A stretch of DNA of 64,000 nucleotides from an uncultured Oscillospiraceae bacterium (GTDB lineage: Bacteria > Bacillota > Clostridia > Oscillospirales > Oscillospiraceae). Location of the stretch: positions 1 through 64,000 of the forward strand of contig CANRFN010000008.1 in the NCBI GenBank assembly GCA_947629915.1, in the 5' to 3' direction. Position 1 is the stretch's first letter, and every line of letters begins with the position of its first letter. The position numbers and the translations under genes were made by a program. Shown here piece by piece: positions 23,656 to 32,254 of this stretch. The notes below the pieces were generated by a model that did no database searches, was not told where the DNA came from, and saw only the letters and a list, made by a program, of their open reading frames with translations.

Positions 23656-24747
23656 ATGTCCAGCCGGATTTTTCAAAGTATCGTTCTACAGATGAAGGAC
23701 TGTTCAGACCGGGCTGTGGGCGTCATCGATGAGCAGGGCACCGTAGTGGCCTGCAACGAGTTGGCCTGCATTGGGGAGCGGTGGTCTAACGCAGCAGCAC
23801 TGCTGGCCGCTGATCCGGATAGCTCCCTTGCCACCGGCGGCTACACCTTCAAGACCTTGCCCGGTTGGGCGGGGCAGTTCGACTATGCGGCATTCGCCCG
23901 CGGCGAAGACGAGCAGGCCGCCCTGATCGTCAACATGGCCGTCATCGCCCTCAACGGCGCCAAGGCGTACTACGAGGAGAAGCACGACAAGGCCACCTTC
24001 GTAAAGAACATTCTCTCAGACAACATCATGCTGGGAGACCTCTATGTGCGGGCCAAGGAGCTGCACTTCGCCGCCGAGGTTCCCCGCGCCGTCATCCTGG
24101 TCCGGCAGCTGGGGCTGGCGGACGTCACCGCCGTGGATGTGATCGCCTCCCTGTATCCGGACCGGCAGCAGGACTACGTGGTGAGCATCAACGAATCCGA
24201 TGTGGCCCTGGTAAAGCAGCTCACCGAGAACACGGACATCCGGGATGTGCAGAAGATCGCCCAAAACGTACAGGACGCCGTCACCCGGGAGCTGGGCATC
24301 AAGACCGTAGTGGGCGTGGGCACCATCGTGGGCCACATCCGGGATCTGGCCCGGGCGTACAAGGAGGCCCAGATCGCCATCGATGTGGGCAAGGTCTTCG
24401 AGCAGGAGCGCTCCATCATCAGCTATGAAAACCTGGGCATCGGCCGGCTGATCTACCAGCTGCCCACCACCCTCTGCGACATGTTCCTCCGGGAAGTCTT
24501 CAAGAAGAACCCCATCGACTCCCTGGACCAGGAGACCCTGTTCACCATCAACAAGTTCTTCGAGAACAACCTGAACGTGTCCGAGACCGCCCGCAAGCTC
24601 TTCGTCCACCGCAACACCCTGGTGTACCGCCTGGAGAAGATCAAGAAGCTCACCGGGCTGGACCTCCGGGAGTTCGATGACGCCATCACCTTCAAAGTGG
24701 CCCTGATGGTAAAGAAGTACCTGGTCTCCCGGGGCATTGATTCCTGA
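23656..24747 (+). CDS. CdaR/PucR-family transcriptional regulator
   Basis: A 363-aa regulator. Residues 1-100 form a sugar-diacid-recognition-like N-terminal sensor (DRAVGVIDEQGTVVACNE), the centre is a degenerate GGDEF-like domain (DIRDVQKIAQNVQDAVTRELGIKTVVGVGTIV, RAYKEAQIAIDVGK), and the C-terminus is a PucR-type helix-turn-helix (NVSETARKLFVHRNTLVYRLEKIKKLTGLDLR). In CdaR the signal is a sugar diacid such as glycerate; the ligand here is unknown. ATG at 23656 has AAGGAG upstream. It is transcribed alone and not obviously linked to ftsE, which has its own promoter. Confidence 0.87.
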   Translation: MSSRIFQSIVLQMKDCSDRAVGVIDEQGTVVACNELACIGERWSNAAALLAADPDSSLATGGYTFKTLPGWAGQFDYAAFARGEDEQAALIVNMAVIALNGAKAYYEEKHDKATFVKNILSDNIMLGDLYVRAKELHFAAEVPRAVILVRQLGLADVTAVDVIASLYPDRQQDYVVSINESDVALVKQLTENTDIRDVQKIAQNVQDAVTRELGIKTVVGVGTIVGHIRDLARAYKEAQIAIDVGKVFEQERSIISYENLGIGRLIYQLPTTLCDMFLREVFKKNPIDSLDQETLFTINKFFENNLNVSETARKLFVHRNTLVYRLEKIKKLTGLDLREFDDAITFKVALMVKKYLVSRGIDS

Positions 24748-24760
24748 TATCTCGTCCCAT

Positions 24761-24796
24761 GGCTGCGGCGCCGCTGGCGCCGCAGCCCTTTCTCTT
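24761..24796 (+). terminator. Terminator after the CdaR-type gene
   Basis: GGCTGCGGCGCC-GCT-GGCGCCGCAGCC followed by CTTTCTCTT. Confidence 0.8.
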
Positions 24797-24853
24797 GTCC
24801 GCCCGTTCACAGATTTTTTAAGCTTTTACCAGCACAAATCAGAATTCCAGAGG

Positions 24854-24882
24854 TTGACACGCCGGAGCGCTGCGCATATAAT
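24854..24882 (+). promoter_or_regulatory. Consensus promoter of the ftsEX cluster
   Basis: TTGACA, 17-bp spacer, TATAAT: a full consensus match, followed by a GC-rich leader of about 100 nt before ftsE. Confidence 0.85.
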
Positions 24883-24988
24883 GTAGTTTCGGCGGGAATC
24901 GTGCAGAGACAGGCTGCTTTCCGCGGCGGGGCCCTTGCGTGCCCGGCGCCGCGCCGCCATCCGAACCGAGATTCTAGGAGGGTCCGCC

Positions 24989-25672
24989 ATGATACGGCTG
25001 ATCGATGTCTATAAAGAATACGATAACGGCACCAAGGCGCTGAACGCCATCGACATGCGCATTGATGACGGCGAGTTCGCCTTTCTGGTGGGCCCGTCCG
25101 GCTCCGGCAAGTCCACCATCATCAAGCTGATCACCGCCGAGGAGTCTCCCACCGCCGGCCAGGTGGTGGTAAACGGCTTCAACCTGAACAACATCCGCCA
25201 CTGGCAGATCCCCTACATGCGCCGGACATTGGGCGTCATCTTCCAGGACTTCCGCCTGAACAAGAAGAAGACCGTGTGGGGCAATCTGGAGTTCACCATG
25301 CGGATCATCGGCGCCAGCCGCAAGGAGATGCGCCAGCGGATTCCCTATGTACTGGACCTGGTGGGCCTCACCGATAAATCGGACGCCCTGCCGGACGAGA
25401 TCAGCGGCGGCGAGCAGCAGCGGGTGGCCATCGCCCGGGCCCTCATCAACAACCCGCAGATGATCATCGCGGACGAGCCCACCGGCAACCTGGACCCCAC
25501 CTTCTCCCTGGAGATCATGACCCTTCTGGAGCGGATCAACGCCATGGGCACCACCATGCTGGTGGTGACCCACGAGAAGGATCTGGTGAACCGCTTTGGC
25601 AAGCGGGTCATCGCCATCAAGGACGGCGAGCTGATCCGGGACGCCCAGGGCGGCTACGGCAGGCCGGTCTGA
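24989..25672 (+). CDS. ftsE: Cell division ATP-binding protein FtsE
   Basis: A 227-aa ABC ATPase. Walker A GPSGSGKST is at residues 35-43, the Q-loop at FQDFRLN, the ABC signature ISGGEQQRVAIARAL near residue 135, and Walker B IIADEPTGNLDP. FtsE pairs with FtsX in the membrane; ATP cycles transmit a signal that activates a peptidoglycan hydrolase outside. Here the probable target is the M23 protein encoded two genes on. ATG at 24989 follows TAGGAGGG. First gene of a four-gene cluster (ftsE-ftsX-M23-ctpA). Confidence 0.94.
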   Translation: MIRLIDVYKEYDNGTKALNAIDMRIDDGEFAFLVGPSGSGKSTIIKLITAEESPTAGQVVVNGFNLNNIRHWQIPYMRRTLGVIFQDFRLNKKKTVWGNLEFTMRIIGASRKEMRQRIPYVLDLVGLTDKSDALPDEISGGEQQRVAIARALINNPQMIIADEPTGNLDPTFSLEIMTLLERINAMGTTMLVVTHEKDLVNRFGKRVIAIKDGELIRDAQGGYGRPV

Positions 25673-25754
25673 ACGCCCTGCGCAGCACATACCATGTAAG
25701 GAGGGAATACGCATTGCCTCCCACGGATCTTCCCGGGACTTCATGCGTTGAACG

Positions 25755-26654
25755 ATGAAAAAACACGGATTTAATCTATTCTATTTCATACGGGAGGGCT
25801 TTGCCAGCATCTTCTCCCACGGGTTGATGTCTTTTGCAGCTGTCTGTATGATCGTGGCCTGTCTTTTGATCATGGGCTCCTTCAGCCTGCTGGCGGTGAA
25901 CGCAGACAACCTGCTCAGCGAGGCCGAGGACGACAACGAGTTTCTGGTCTTCATCGATGAGACCTTCACAGACGACCAGATCAATGCGCTGGGGGCCCAG
26001 ATCATGGCCCTGCCCAATGTAGACGCCGCCAACGTGCGCTTTATCCCCAAAGAGGACGCCAAGGCCACCTACATCGAGCGGTACGGGGATGAGTCCATGT
26101 ACGCCTCCCTGCCGGACGAGGTGTTCCGGGACCGGATCTCCATCCATGTGCTGGACCTGTCCAAGTTCAAGGAGACGGTGGACGCGGTAAAGGCCCTGGA
26201 GGGCGCCGCCAACGTCCGGGACCAGTCTGAGCTGGCCATGAGCTTTGTGGCGGTGCGCAACGGCGCCACCGCCCTGGCCACCGTGCTGGTGGGTCTTCTG
26301 GTGTGCGTGTCCCTCTTCATCATCGCCAACACCATTCGCCTCGCGGCCTTCACCCGCAAGGAGGAGATCGCCATCATGAAGATGTGCGGCGCCACAGACG
26401 GCTTTGTCCGCTGGCCCTTCCTCATCGAGGGCCTCGTGCTGGGTCTCACCGGCGCCATCGTGGCCTTCTTCCTTCAGTGGGGCGTGTATATCCTGGTGCT
26501 GCAGGGCCTGGAGGAGAGCGGTGTGTTCTCCATCTTTGTCCCCATCCCCTTCCTGGAGATCTGGAAGATGGTGCTGGCGGTCTTCTGCGGCGCCGGCGCC
26601 CTCATCGGCATGGTGGGCTCCGGTCTCGCCATCGGCAAGTTCCTGCAAGTATAA
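25755..26654 (+). CDS. ftsX: Cell division protein FtsX
   Basis: A 299-aa permease-like protein with four membrane segments (about residues 23-45, 173-196, 224-250, 267-292) and an extracellular loop of about 125 residues between the first two (NLLSEAEDDNEFLVFIDETFTDDQ...), the FtsX extracellular domain that contacts wall hydrolases. The cytoplasmic stretch RKEEIAIMKMCGATDGFVRWPF is the coupling helix region with the conserved MKxxGAT. ATG at 25755 follows the ftsE stop by 82 bases; the ribosome binding site is not strong, suggesting translation coupled to or enhanced by ftsE. Confidence 0.94.
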   Translation: MKKHGFNLFYFIREGFASIFSHGLMSFAAVCMIVACLLIMGSFSLLAVNADNLLSEAEDDNEFLVFIDETFTDDQINALGAQIMALPNVDAANVRFIPKEDAKATYIERYGDESMYASLPDEVFRDRISIHVLDLSKFKETVDAVKALEGAANVRDQSELAMSFVAVRNGATALATVLVGLLVCVSLFIIANTIRLAAFTRKEEIAIMKMCGATDGFVRWPFLIEGLVLGLTGAIVAFFLQWGVYILVLQGLEESGVFSIFVPIPFLEIWKMVLAVFCGAGALIGMVGSGLAIGKFLQV

Positions 26655-26727
26655 TCCAACCCATATCCGTCCGGATGTCCGCCGGGACATCCGGACGCTG
26701 CACGTACACCCCAGTTGAGGAGGCACC

Positions 26728-28206
26728 ATGAAGAAAAACGTACGAAGACTCATCGTGATCCTGCTGGCCCTCGCCATGCTGTTCTCCATCCTGCTGCCGG
26801 CACTGTCCATTTTGGCCCAGGCCAGCGGCAGCGGGGGCAGCGATGACGTCACGGAGGAGGAGATCGATGCCCTGGAGGATGAGCTCGCTGAGGCCCGGCG
26901 CCGGCGCACCGCGGCCCAGCAGGAGCTCAATGCCATCCGGGGCGATCTCAGCCGTGCCCAGCAGGCGGTGAATCTGGCCCAGCAGCAGCTCCTCCTCACG
27001 GAACAGTCCATCGATGCCACAAAGCAGCTCATCGTGAACCTGGGAATCAAGATCGAGCAGACCAAGGCGGACATCGCGGTGAAAGAGGGCGAGATCGCCC
27101 AGACCCAGGAGGATTTGAGGCAGACCCAGATCCGGCTGGACAACCTGGCCCAGCGGATCGACAGCACCCAGCAGAGGCTGGAGAACCTGGTCCTGCAGGA
27201 GGCGGAACAGACCCAGGCCTATTACGACCACATCCGCTGGCTGGAGGAGACCGGTCCCCTTACCTACATCGCCGTCCTGCTGCAGTCCGGCAGCTTCGCC
27301 GAGCTGTTGGACCAGACACTGGTGATCGGCAACGCCATGGACTACACCAACGACATCCTGGACCGGCTGGAGGACACCCAGATGGAGATGTCCATCACCG
27401 AGACGGACCTGGAGGAGGACAAGGCGGAGCAGGTGGAGGTCCAGGCCCAGCAGGAGGAGCAGCTGGCCATGGAGGAGCAGCAGAAGGCGGACCTGGAGGC
27501 GGAGCAGGCGAAGCTGGAGACGGACACCGCCAACCAGCAGCAGTATCAGAAGGACCTGGAGGCCCAGCGGGTACAGTACATCGCAGACCGGGATGCGGCC
27601 CAGAAGCTGCTGGAGGAGATCGCCGTCACTGAGAGCGCCTACGCCCAGGAGGCCGCGGCGCTGGCGGCGGAGGAGGCCAACATCCAGCGGGCCCTGGCCA
27701 CGGCGGAGCAGAAATATCAGGAGCAGCTGGCCCGGCTTCAGAACACCGGCGCCTGGTACTGGCCCCTTCCCGGCAAGTACAGCCTGTCCTCCCTCTTCGG
27801 CGGCAGATACCTCTTCGGCCGCTGGGACAGCCACACCGGCACAGACATCCCCGCCCCGGCGGGCACGGAGATCCACGCGGCCCAGGGCGGCGTGGTGAGC
27901 TACGTCAGCTCCAACAAGAACTCCTCGTACGGCTGGTACTGCATGATCAGCCACGGCAACGGCTACGTCACCCTGTATGCCCACCAGCGGGTGAAGCCCA
28001 TCGTGTCAGAGGGGCAGACGGTGGCCAAAGGCGATGTGATCGGCTACGTGGGCACCACCGGCAACTCCACCGGCAACCATCTCCACTTTGAGCTCCGGCT
28101 CAACGGCGCCCGGGCGGACATCCTGCAGCTGTTCCCCAACACCACGTTCTACATGAACGGCGTGAGCTGGAAGGGCAACCAGTACCCCGCCGGGCTGAAG
28201 AACTGA
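26728..28206 (+). CDS. EnvC/NlpD-like M23 murein hydrolase activator
   Basis: A 492-aa secreted protein. Residues 1-30 are a signal peptide (KKNVRRLIVILLALAMLFSILLPALSILAQA). Residues about 40-345 are a long coiled coil rich in Q, E and A, and residues about 360-480 an M23 (LytM) domain with SHTGTDIPAPAGTEIHAAQGGVV and NHLHFEL. The H-x3-D and HxH zinc ligands seem present, so it may be an active endopeptidase rather than only an activator. In EnvC-type systems the coiled coil binds the FtsX loop. ATG at 26728, preceded by GAGGAGG. Function is assigned from domain order and operon position. Confidence 0.9.
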   Translation: MKKNVRRLIVILLALAMLFSILLPALSILAQASGSGGSDDVTEEEIDALEDELAEARRRRTAAQQELNAIRGDLSRAQQAVNLAQQQLLLTEQSIDATKQLIVNLGIKIEQTKADIAVKEGEIAQTQEDLRQTQIRLDNLAQRIDSTQQRLENLVLQEAEQTQAYYDHIRWLEETGPLTYIAVLLQSGSFAELLDQTLVIGNAMDYTNDILDRLEDTQMEMSITETDLEEDKAEQVEVQAQQEEQLAMEEQQKADLEAEQAKLETDTANQQQYQKDLEAQRVQYIADRDAAQKLLEEIAVTESAYAQEAAALAAEEANIQRALATAEQKYQEQLARLQNTGAWYWPLPGKYSLSSLFGGRYLFGRWDSHTGTDIPAPAGTEIHAAQGGVVSYVSSNKNSSYGWYCMISHGNGYVTLYAHQRVKPIVSEGQTVAKGDVIGYVGTTGNSTGNHLHFELRLNGARADILQLFPNTTFYMNGVSWKGNQYPAGLKN

Positions 28207-28279
28207 GAAACACAGAAGACCACCCAAGGCGCAGGGCATCATCTCCCTGCGCCTTCCTTTCCATCGCAAGGAGGTTCTC

Positions 28280-29455
28280 ATGCATATGAACTCATCTTCC
28301 CGGCGCCCTGCGGGAAGGCGCTTGCCCCTGTGGCTGATCCTGCTCCTCTACACGCTGGTCCTGGCCCTGATCGGGACCGCTGTCTTCTGCGCCGTGATGG
28401 GGCGGCCCGGCCTCACCATGATGAAGGCCTATCTTCTGGCCAAGTTCGCCTTTGTGGAGAAGGACGCAGATCTGGACAGCGCCGTAAACCAGGGGCTGAA
28501 CAGCTTTGTGGACGGGCTGGGAGACCGCTGGTCCTACTTCCTGGATCCCTCGGACCTCACCGCCACCTCCGAGCGGCGGGCCAACAGCTATGTGGGCGTG
28601 GGGATCACGGTGCTGCAGCACAGCCGGGAAGACGGCCTCCTGGTCCATGCCGTGTCCAAGGGCGGGCCGGCAGAGCAGGCGGGCATCGTCCCCGGGGACG
28701 TGATCACCGCCATAGACGGCACGCCCATGACGCCGGACAACCAGGAAACCGCCACAGACCGCATCCGGGGGGAGGCGGGCACCTCGGTTACCCTCACTGT
28801 GCTCCACGCGGACGGCACCGCCGAGGACATCGTGTGCACCCGGGCCAAGCTCCACAACGCCTCCGCCATGAACCTGATGCTGGAGAACAACCTGGGTCTC
28901 GTGCGGCTGGAGAACTTCTACAGCGGCGCCGCGGCCTCCTTCAAGGAGAACGTGGAGGCCCTTCTGGCCCAGAGCCCGGAGGGCCTCGTGATCGATGTGC
29001 GCTCCAACCCCGGGGGCTACGTGGATGAGCTGGAGAGCATCCTGGACTACCTGCTGCCGGAGGGCCCGGTGTTCCGGATGAAGCCCCGGTGGGGCATGGA
29101 GACGGTGCGGGAGAGCGATGCGGACTGCATAGACCTCCCCATGGTGGTGCTGGTGAATGCAGACACCTATTCCGCCGCCGAGCTTCTGGCCGCCCAGCTC
29201 CGGGAGAGCGTAGGGGCCAAGATCGTGGGGGAGGTCACCTCCGGCAAGGGCTACTCCCAGATGACCTATTCCCTGCCCAACGGCAGCGGCATGGGCCTCT
29301 CCACCGCAGAGTACACCACCGGCGGCGGCCACTCCCTGATCGGGGAGGGCATCACCCCCGATGTGGAGTTGGAGATGGACCGCTCTGTCCCCCTCATGGG
29401 GGAGGCGGACACCCAGCTGCAGGCGGCGGAGGATCTGCTGCTGCAGCAGGGCTGA
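28280..29455 (+). CDS. S41 carboxyl-terminal processing protease (CtpA-like)
   Basis: A 391-aa membrane-anchored protease. A membrane segment lies at residues 16-40, a PDZ domain at about 100-185 (YVGVGITVL, GIVPGDVITAIDG), and the S41 catalytic domain follows, with VDVRSNPGGY-like VIDVRSNPGGYVDE, the nucleophile S298 in DTYSAAELL and the general base K323 in SGKGYSQ. These proteases cut proteins at their C-termini outside the membrane, often wall-hydrolase regulators, which fits the preceding M23 gene. ATG at 28280 with AAGGAGG upstream. Confidence 0.92.
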   Translation: MHMNSSSRRPAGRRLPLWLILLLYTLVLALIGTAVFCAVMGRPGLTMMKAYLLAKFAFVEKDADLDSAVNQGLNSFVDGLGDRWSYFLDPSDLTATSERRANSYVGVGITVLQHSREDGLLVHAVSKGGPAEQAGIVPGDVITAIDGTPMTPDNQETATDRIRGEAGTSVTLTVLHADGTAEDIVCTRAKLHNASAMNLMLENNLGLVRLENFYSGAAASFKENVEALLAQSPEGLVIDVRSNPGGYVDELESILDYLLPEGPVFRMKPRWGMETVRESDADCIDLPMVVLVNADTYSAAELLAAQLRESVGAKIVGEVTSGKGYSQMTYSLPNGSGMGLSTAEYTTGGGHSLIGEGITPDVELEMDRSVPLMGEADTQLQAAEDLLLQQG

Positions 29456-29485
29456 AACCACACTGAGACGAAAAAGGAGGCACCC

Positions 29486-30289
29486 ATGGCCACCAAAGAA
29501 CAGAACATCGACATCTTTCAGGACACCGCGGCGCTGTTTGCCGGGCTGAAACCCAGCATCCAGGCGTCCATAGACCACACCGTCCTCTTCCCGGAGGGTG
29601 AGACACCGCAACTGCCGGCGCCCCGGTGCGCCCACACGGAGGTGCTGGTCTCCCGCCGCCGGAGCCTGGCAGCCGCCAGCCGGTACAGGGGAAAACACAT
29701 CGCCGTGCACAACTTCGCCTCCGCCACCCACCCCGGCGGCGGGGTTACCCGGGGCAGCAGGGCCCAGGAGGAGTGCCTCTGCCGCTGCTCCACCCTGTAT
29801 GCGGTGCTCAGCGCAGACCGCTTCCAGGCCCCCTTCTACCAGTATCATCGAAGCAAACCCGGCACACTCTACACGGACCGCACCCTGTACACCCCGGGCG
29901 TTTTGGTGCTGAAGACGGATGAGGACCTGCCCCGCCGCATCCCGGAGGCCCAGCGGTTTGCCGTGGACGTGATCACCTGCGCCGCCCCCAACCTGCGGCA
30001 GAGCCCGTACAACCGCACCGTGCTAAAGCCGGACGTCCTCCTCCAGATGCACGTAAAGCGGGCCCGGCACATGCTGGCTGCCGCCGCATCCCAGGGACCG
30101 GAAGTGCTGATTCTGGGTGCCTTCGGCTGCGGCGCATTTCAGAATCCCCCGGAGGTGGTGGCCCGAGCGTACCAGCAGGTGCTCCGGGAGATGGACGGCA
30201 TCTTCCCCACCGTGGAGTTCGCTGTCTATTGCCCGCCGGGGGACAGCGCCAACTACGATGCCTTCTCCCAGGTCCTGGCGGGCCTCTGA
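29486..30289 (+). CDS. TIGR02452-type PARG-like macrodomain protein
   Basis: A 267-aa protein of the bacterial poly(ADP-ribose) glycohydrolase-like family. The signature G84-G85-G86-x7-Q94-E95-E96 (PGGGVTRGSRAQEE) is intact, including the catalytic glutamate pair, and VLILGAFGCGAFQNPPEVVA is the second ligand-binding loop. Such enzymes remove ADP-ribose from proteins or, in phage and toxin settings, from nucleic acids. ATG at 29486 has AAAGGAGG. It lies 30 bases after ctpA and may be read from the same transcript, yet it has no known wall role. Ends at a clear terminator. Confidence 0.85.
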   Translation: MATKEQNIDIFQDTAALFAGLKPSIQASIDHTVLFPEGETPQLPAPRCAHTEVLVSRRRSLAAASRYRGKHIAVHNFASATHPGGGVTRGSRAQEECLCRCSTLYAVLSADRFQAPFYQYHRSKPGTLYTDRTLYTPGVLVLKTDEDLPRRIPEAQRFAVDVITCAAPNLRQSPYNRTVLKPDVLLQMHVKRARHMLAAAASQGPEVLILGAFGCGAFQNPPEVVARAYQQVLREMDGIFPTVEFAVYCPPGDSANYDAFSQVLAGL

Positions 30290-30318
30290 GACGGGTATAT
30301 CAGACACAGTGTAAGACA

Positions 30319-30348
30319 GCAGCGCACCGGCATCCGGTGCGCTGCTTT
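30319..30348 (+). terminator. Terminator after the PARG-like gene
   Basis: 12-bp arms GCAGCGCACCGG and CCGGTGCGCTGC, CAT loop, TTT. Confidence 0.8.
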
Positions 30349-30446
30349 CCTGTCTCTGGCGGCAGATCTCCCGCCCGGGGCCCCGGCATTGGGCGGCAAT
30401 TGTTGCCGCTCTTTTGGATCCGTGGGACAATATCCTACAATTTCCG

Positions 30447-30490
30447 CAAAAAAGCGAAAAGAAAAGCCCATACCTTTCCCTTGGTATGGG
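30447..30490 (-). terminator. Terminator of the integrase gene
   Basis: CCCATACC and GGTATGGG arms (30467-30490) followed on the minus strand by CTTTTCTTTTCGCTTTTTT. The rest of 30349-30596 has no gene. Confidence 0.6.
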
Positions 30491-30596
30491 GTGCAACTGC
30501 GGCCGCATTGCCGGTATGTATGCTTGGCACGGTTGGACTGCCCGAACCATCCGCCGTCCCCGCCCCCACCTCGGGTCCTCTGCCGCGAGATGGGGA

Positions 30597-31700
30597 CTAG
30601 AAGCCGGCCTGCGCCAGTTTCTCCATGTTCTTGCGCTTCAGCTCCATGGAGCTGTGCACATAGCGGTTGATGGTGATGTTGGCGCTGGCGTGGCCCATCA
30701 CCTCCGAGAGGCTCTTCATCTCAAACCCGGACTCCACGCAGCGGGTGGCAAAGGAGTGCCGCAGGGTGTGGAAGTGGACGCCGGACATGCCGCAGGTGAG
30801 GGTGAGCTGCTCCAGCTTCCGCTGCAGCGTCCGGGGCTCCATGTACCGGCAGGTGCCGGTGAGGAGATATGCGTCCGGGTTGTTGGGGTTGAAGCGCTTG
30901 CAGAGCTCCACGGTGTCCCAGGTGAGGGGGATGTTCCGCACGGCGTTCTCCGTCTTGGGGGTGCTGATGGTGATCAGGGTCTTGGGGCCGTCCCCCGCCA
31001 GATTGCCCACCCGGGCCAGGGACTCCGTGATGGACACCTGGCGGCCGGAGAGGTTCACGCTGCCCCACTTCAGGGCGCAGATCTCGCCCAGGCGGAGGCC
31101 GGTGTGCAGGGCGAAGAGGGTGCCGAAGCACCAGGTCTCCCGGCTGCCCTCCATGACGTCTATGAGGCGGTGGTGCTCGTCCACCGTGAGCACCCGGGCC
31201 TCCGAGGAGGTAACCTTGGGCAGCTCCACATCGGGCACCCGGACCCCGGTGATCTGCTTGGCGGCGTACTTCATCACCTCCAGCAGCACCACCATGATGT
31301 CCCGCACGGTCTTGGTGGCCAGCCCGCTGCAGAGGAGCCGGTACTGGAGCTGCTCTGCCACCGTGCAGGAGACCTCCTGGGGCAGCAGGCCGCCCACCGC
31401 GGGGATGATGTGCAGGCGGAGGATGGAGTTGTATTTCACCAGCGAGGCGCTCTTCACCCGGCCCGCCAGGGAGTGCTCCCAGTCCACGCAGATGGAGCTC
31501 ATCCGCCGGTGGGTGTGCACGATCTGGGTGCCGTTGATGAGGCCGGCCTTCGCCAGCTCCACCTGGGCCTTCGCCTCCCCATAGGTGGGGGCATAGCAGT
31601 ATCCGTACTGGATGCTGCCGTCCACCTTGCGGCCCCGGGGATAGCGTGCCTCCCAGCGGCCGTCCTGCCTCCGATATATGTTTTCACCTTTTTTGCTCAT
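30597..31700 (-). CDS. Orphan tyrosine recombinase/integrase
   Basis: A 367-aa site-specific recombinase. A SAM-like core-binding domain spans residues about 65-150 and the catalytic domain residues 165-360 with the full set R203 (HTGLRLGE), K249 (PKTENAVR), H311-x2-R314 (HTLRHSF), H337 (MGHAS) and nucleophile Y347 (NRYVHSS). It resembles Tn916/phage-type integrases with an AP2-like N-terminal segment. It stands alone: no excisionase, relaxase or phage genes are nearby, and the flanks are ordinary chromosome. ATG at 31700 follows GGAGGG; the frame's extension to 31865 is the leader. Possibly an element remnant or a domesticated invertase. Confidence 0.9.
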   Translation of the reverse strand: MSKKGENIYRRQDGRWEARYPRGRKVDGSIQYGYCYAPTYGEAKAQVELAKAGLINGTQIVHTHRRMSSICVDWEHSLAGRVKSASLVKYNSILRLHIIPAVGGLLPQEVSCTVAEQLQYRLLCSGLATKTVRDIMVVLLEVMKYAAKQITGVRVPDVELPKVTSSEARVLTVDEHHRLIDVMEGSRETWCFGTLFALHTGLRLGEICALKWGSVNLSGRQVSITESLARVGNLAGDGPKTLITISTPKTENAVRNIPLTWDTVELCKRFNPNNPDAYLLTGTCRYMEPRTLQRKLEQLTLTCGMSGVHFHTLRHSFATRCVESGFEMKSLSEVMGHASANITINRYVHSSMELKRKNMEKLAQAGF

Positions 31701-32200
31701 TGACAATCCCTCCGGAATGTGAGTTCGGGCATAAGAATTATACCGCACCCCAAAGCAGACAATTCCAGCATTTTCTGCGCACCGGGGCAAATGGAAGATT
31801 TGGCAAGAATTTTGTAGATTCCGGCACTTGTCTCCCACGGTGCAAGCATATATCGGTGCTATCATGATTTATTTCCTGCGTGTCCGTTGTATTATATCAT
31901 TTTAGATTCCGTCTTTCAAGTTCCGATTTCAGATTTCTTGTCCTCCGTCCAGCCTGTCCCTCTCAGATTCAGCGCTTCAACCCGAGAAATGGCTCCGGAG
32001 CTTCGAGGGAAGATTCTTTCCCTCTCGAAAAAAGCAGCAGGTTCCCGTCTTCAGGGCTGTGCAGGCCTTCCCTTGCAGTCTTTTTCCCGGTACACTGCCA
32101 TTTCGATGGATTTGGCCCGCTCCCGCCTCAGATGGCCCAACATAAATTGATTCCTTTCTTTTGATCCACACCACTCCCTTTCCGCCGGAGACAGCAAAAC
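31701..32200. other. Integrase leader and gene-poor stretch
   Basis: No supported gene. It contains the integrase promoter at 31891-31919, leaving a leader of about 185 nt before the ATG. I saw no perfect long repeat that would mark an attachment site. Confidence 0.5.
31891..31919 (-). promoter_or_regulatory. Promoter of the orphan integrase
   Basis: Minus strand TTGAAA, 17-bp spacer, TATAAT. Confidence 0.7.
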
Positions 32201-32244
32201 AGCACGCAAGGCGCATCCCATCCGCGCCTTGCGTGCTGCTTTTT
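32201..32244. terminator. Bidirectional terminator near ruvX
   Basis: 14-bp arms AGCACGCAAGGCGC and GCGCCTTGCGTGCT; GCTTTTT follows on plus and GTTTTG on minus. On the minus strand it ends the ruvX transcript. Confidence 0.8.
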
Positions 32245-32254
32245 CCCTGTTCAA

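Noticed and set aside
28292..29848. A 518-codon minus-strand frame opposite ctpA and the PARG-like gene
   Set aside because: Shadow caused by high GC at third positions; low-complexity protein, no motif.
30414..31703. A 429-codon plus-strand frame opposite the integrase
   Set aside because: The integrase carries all catalytic residues on the minus strand.
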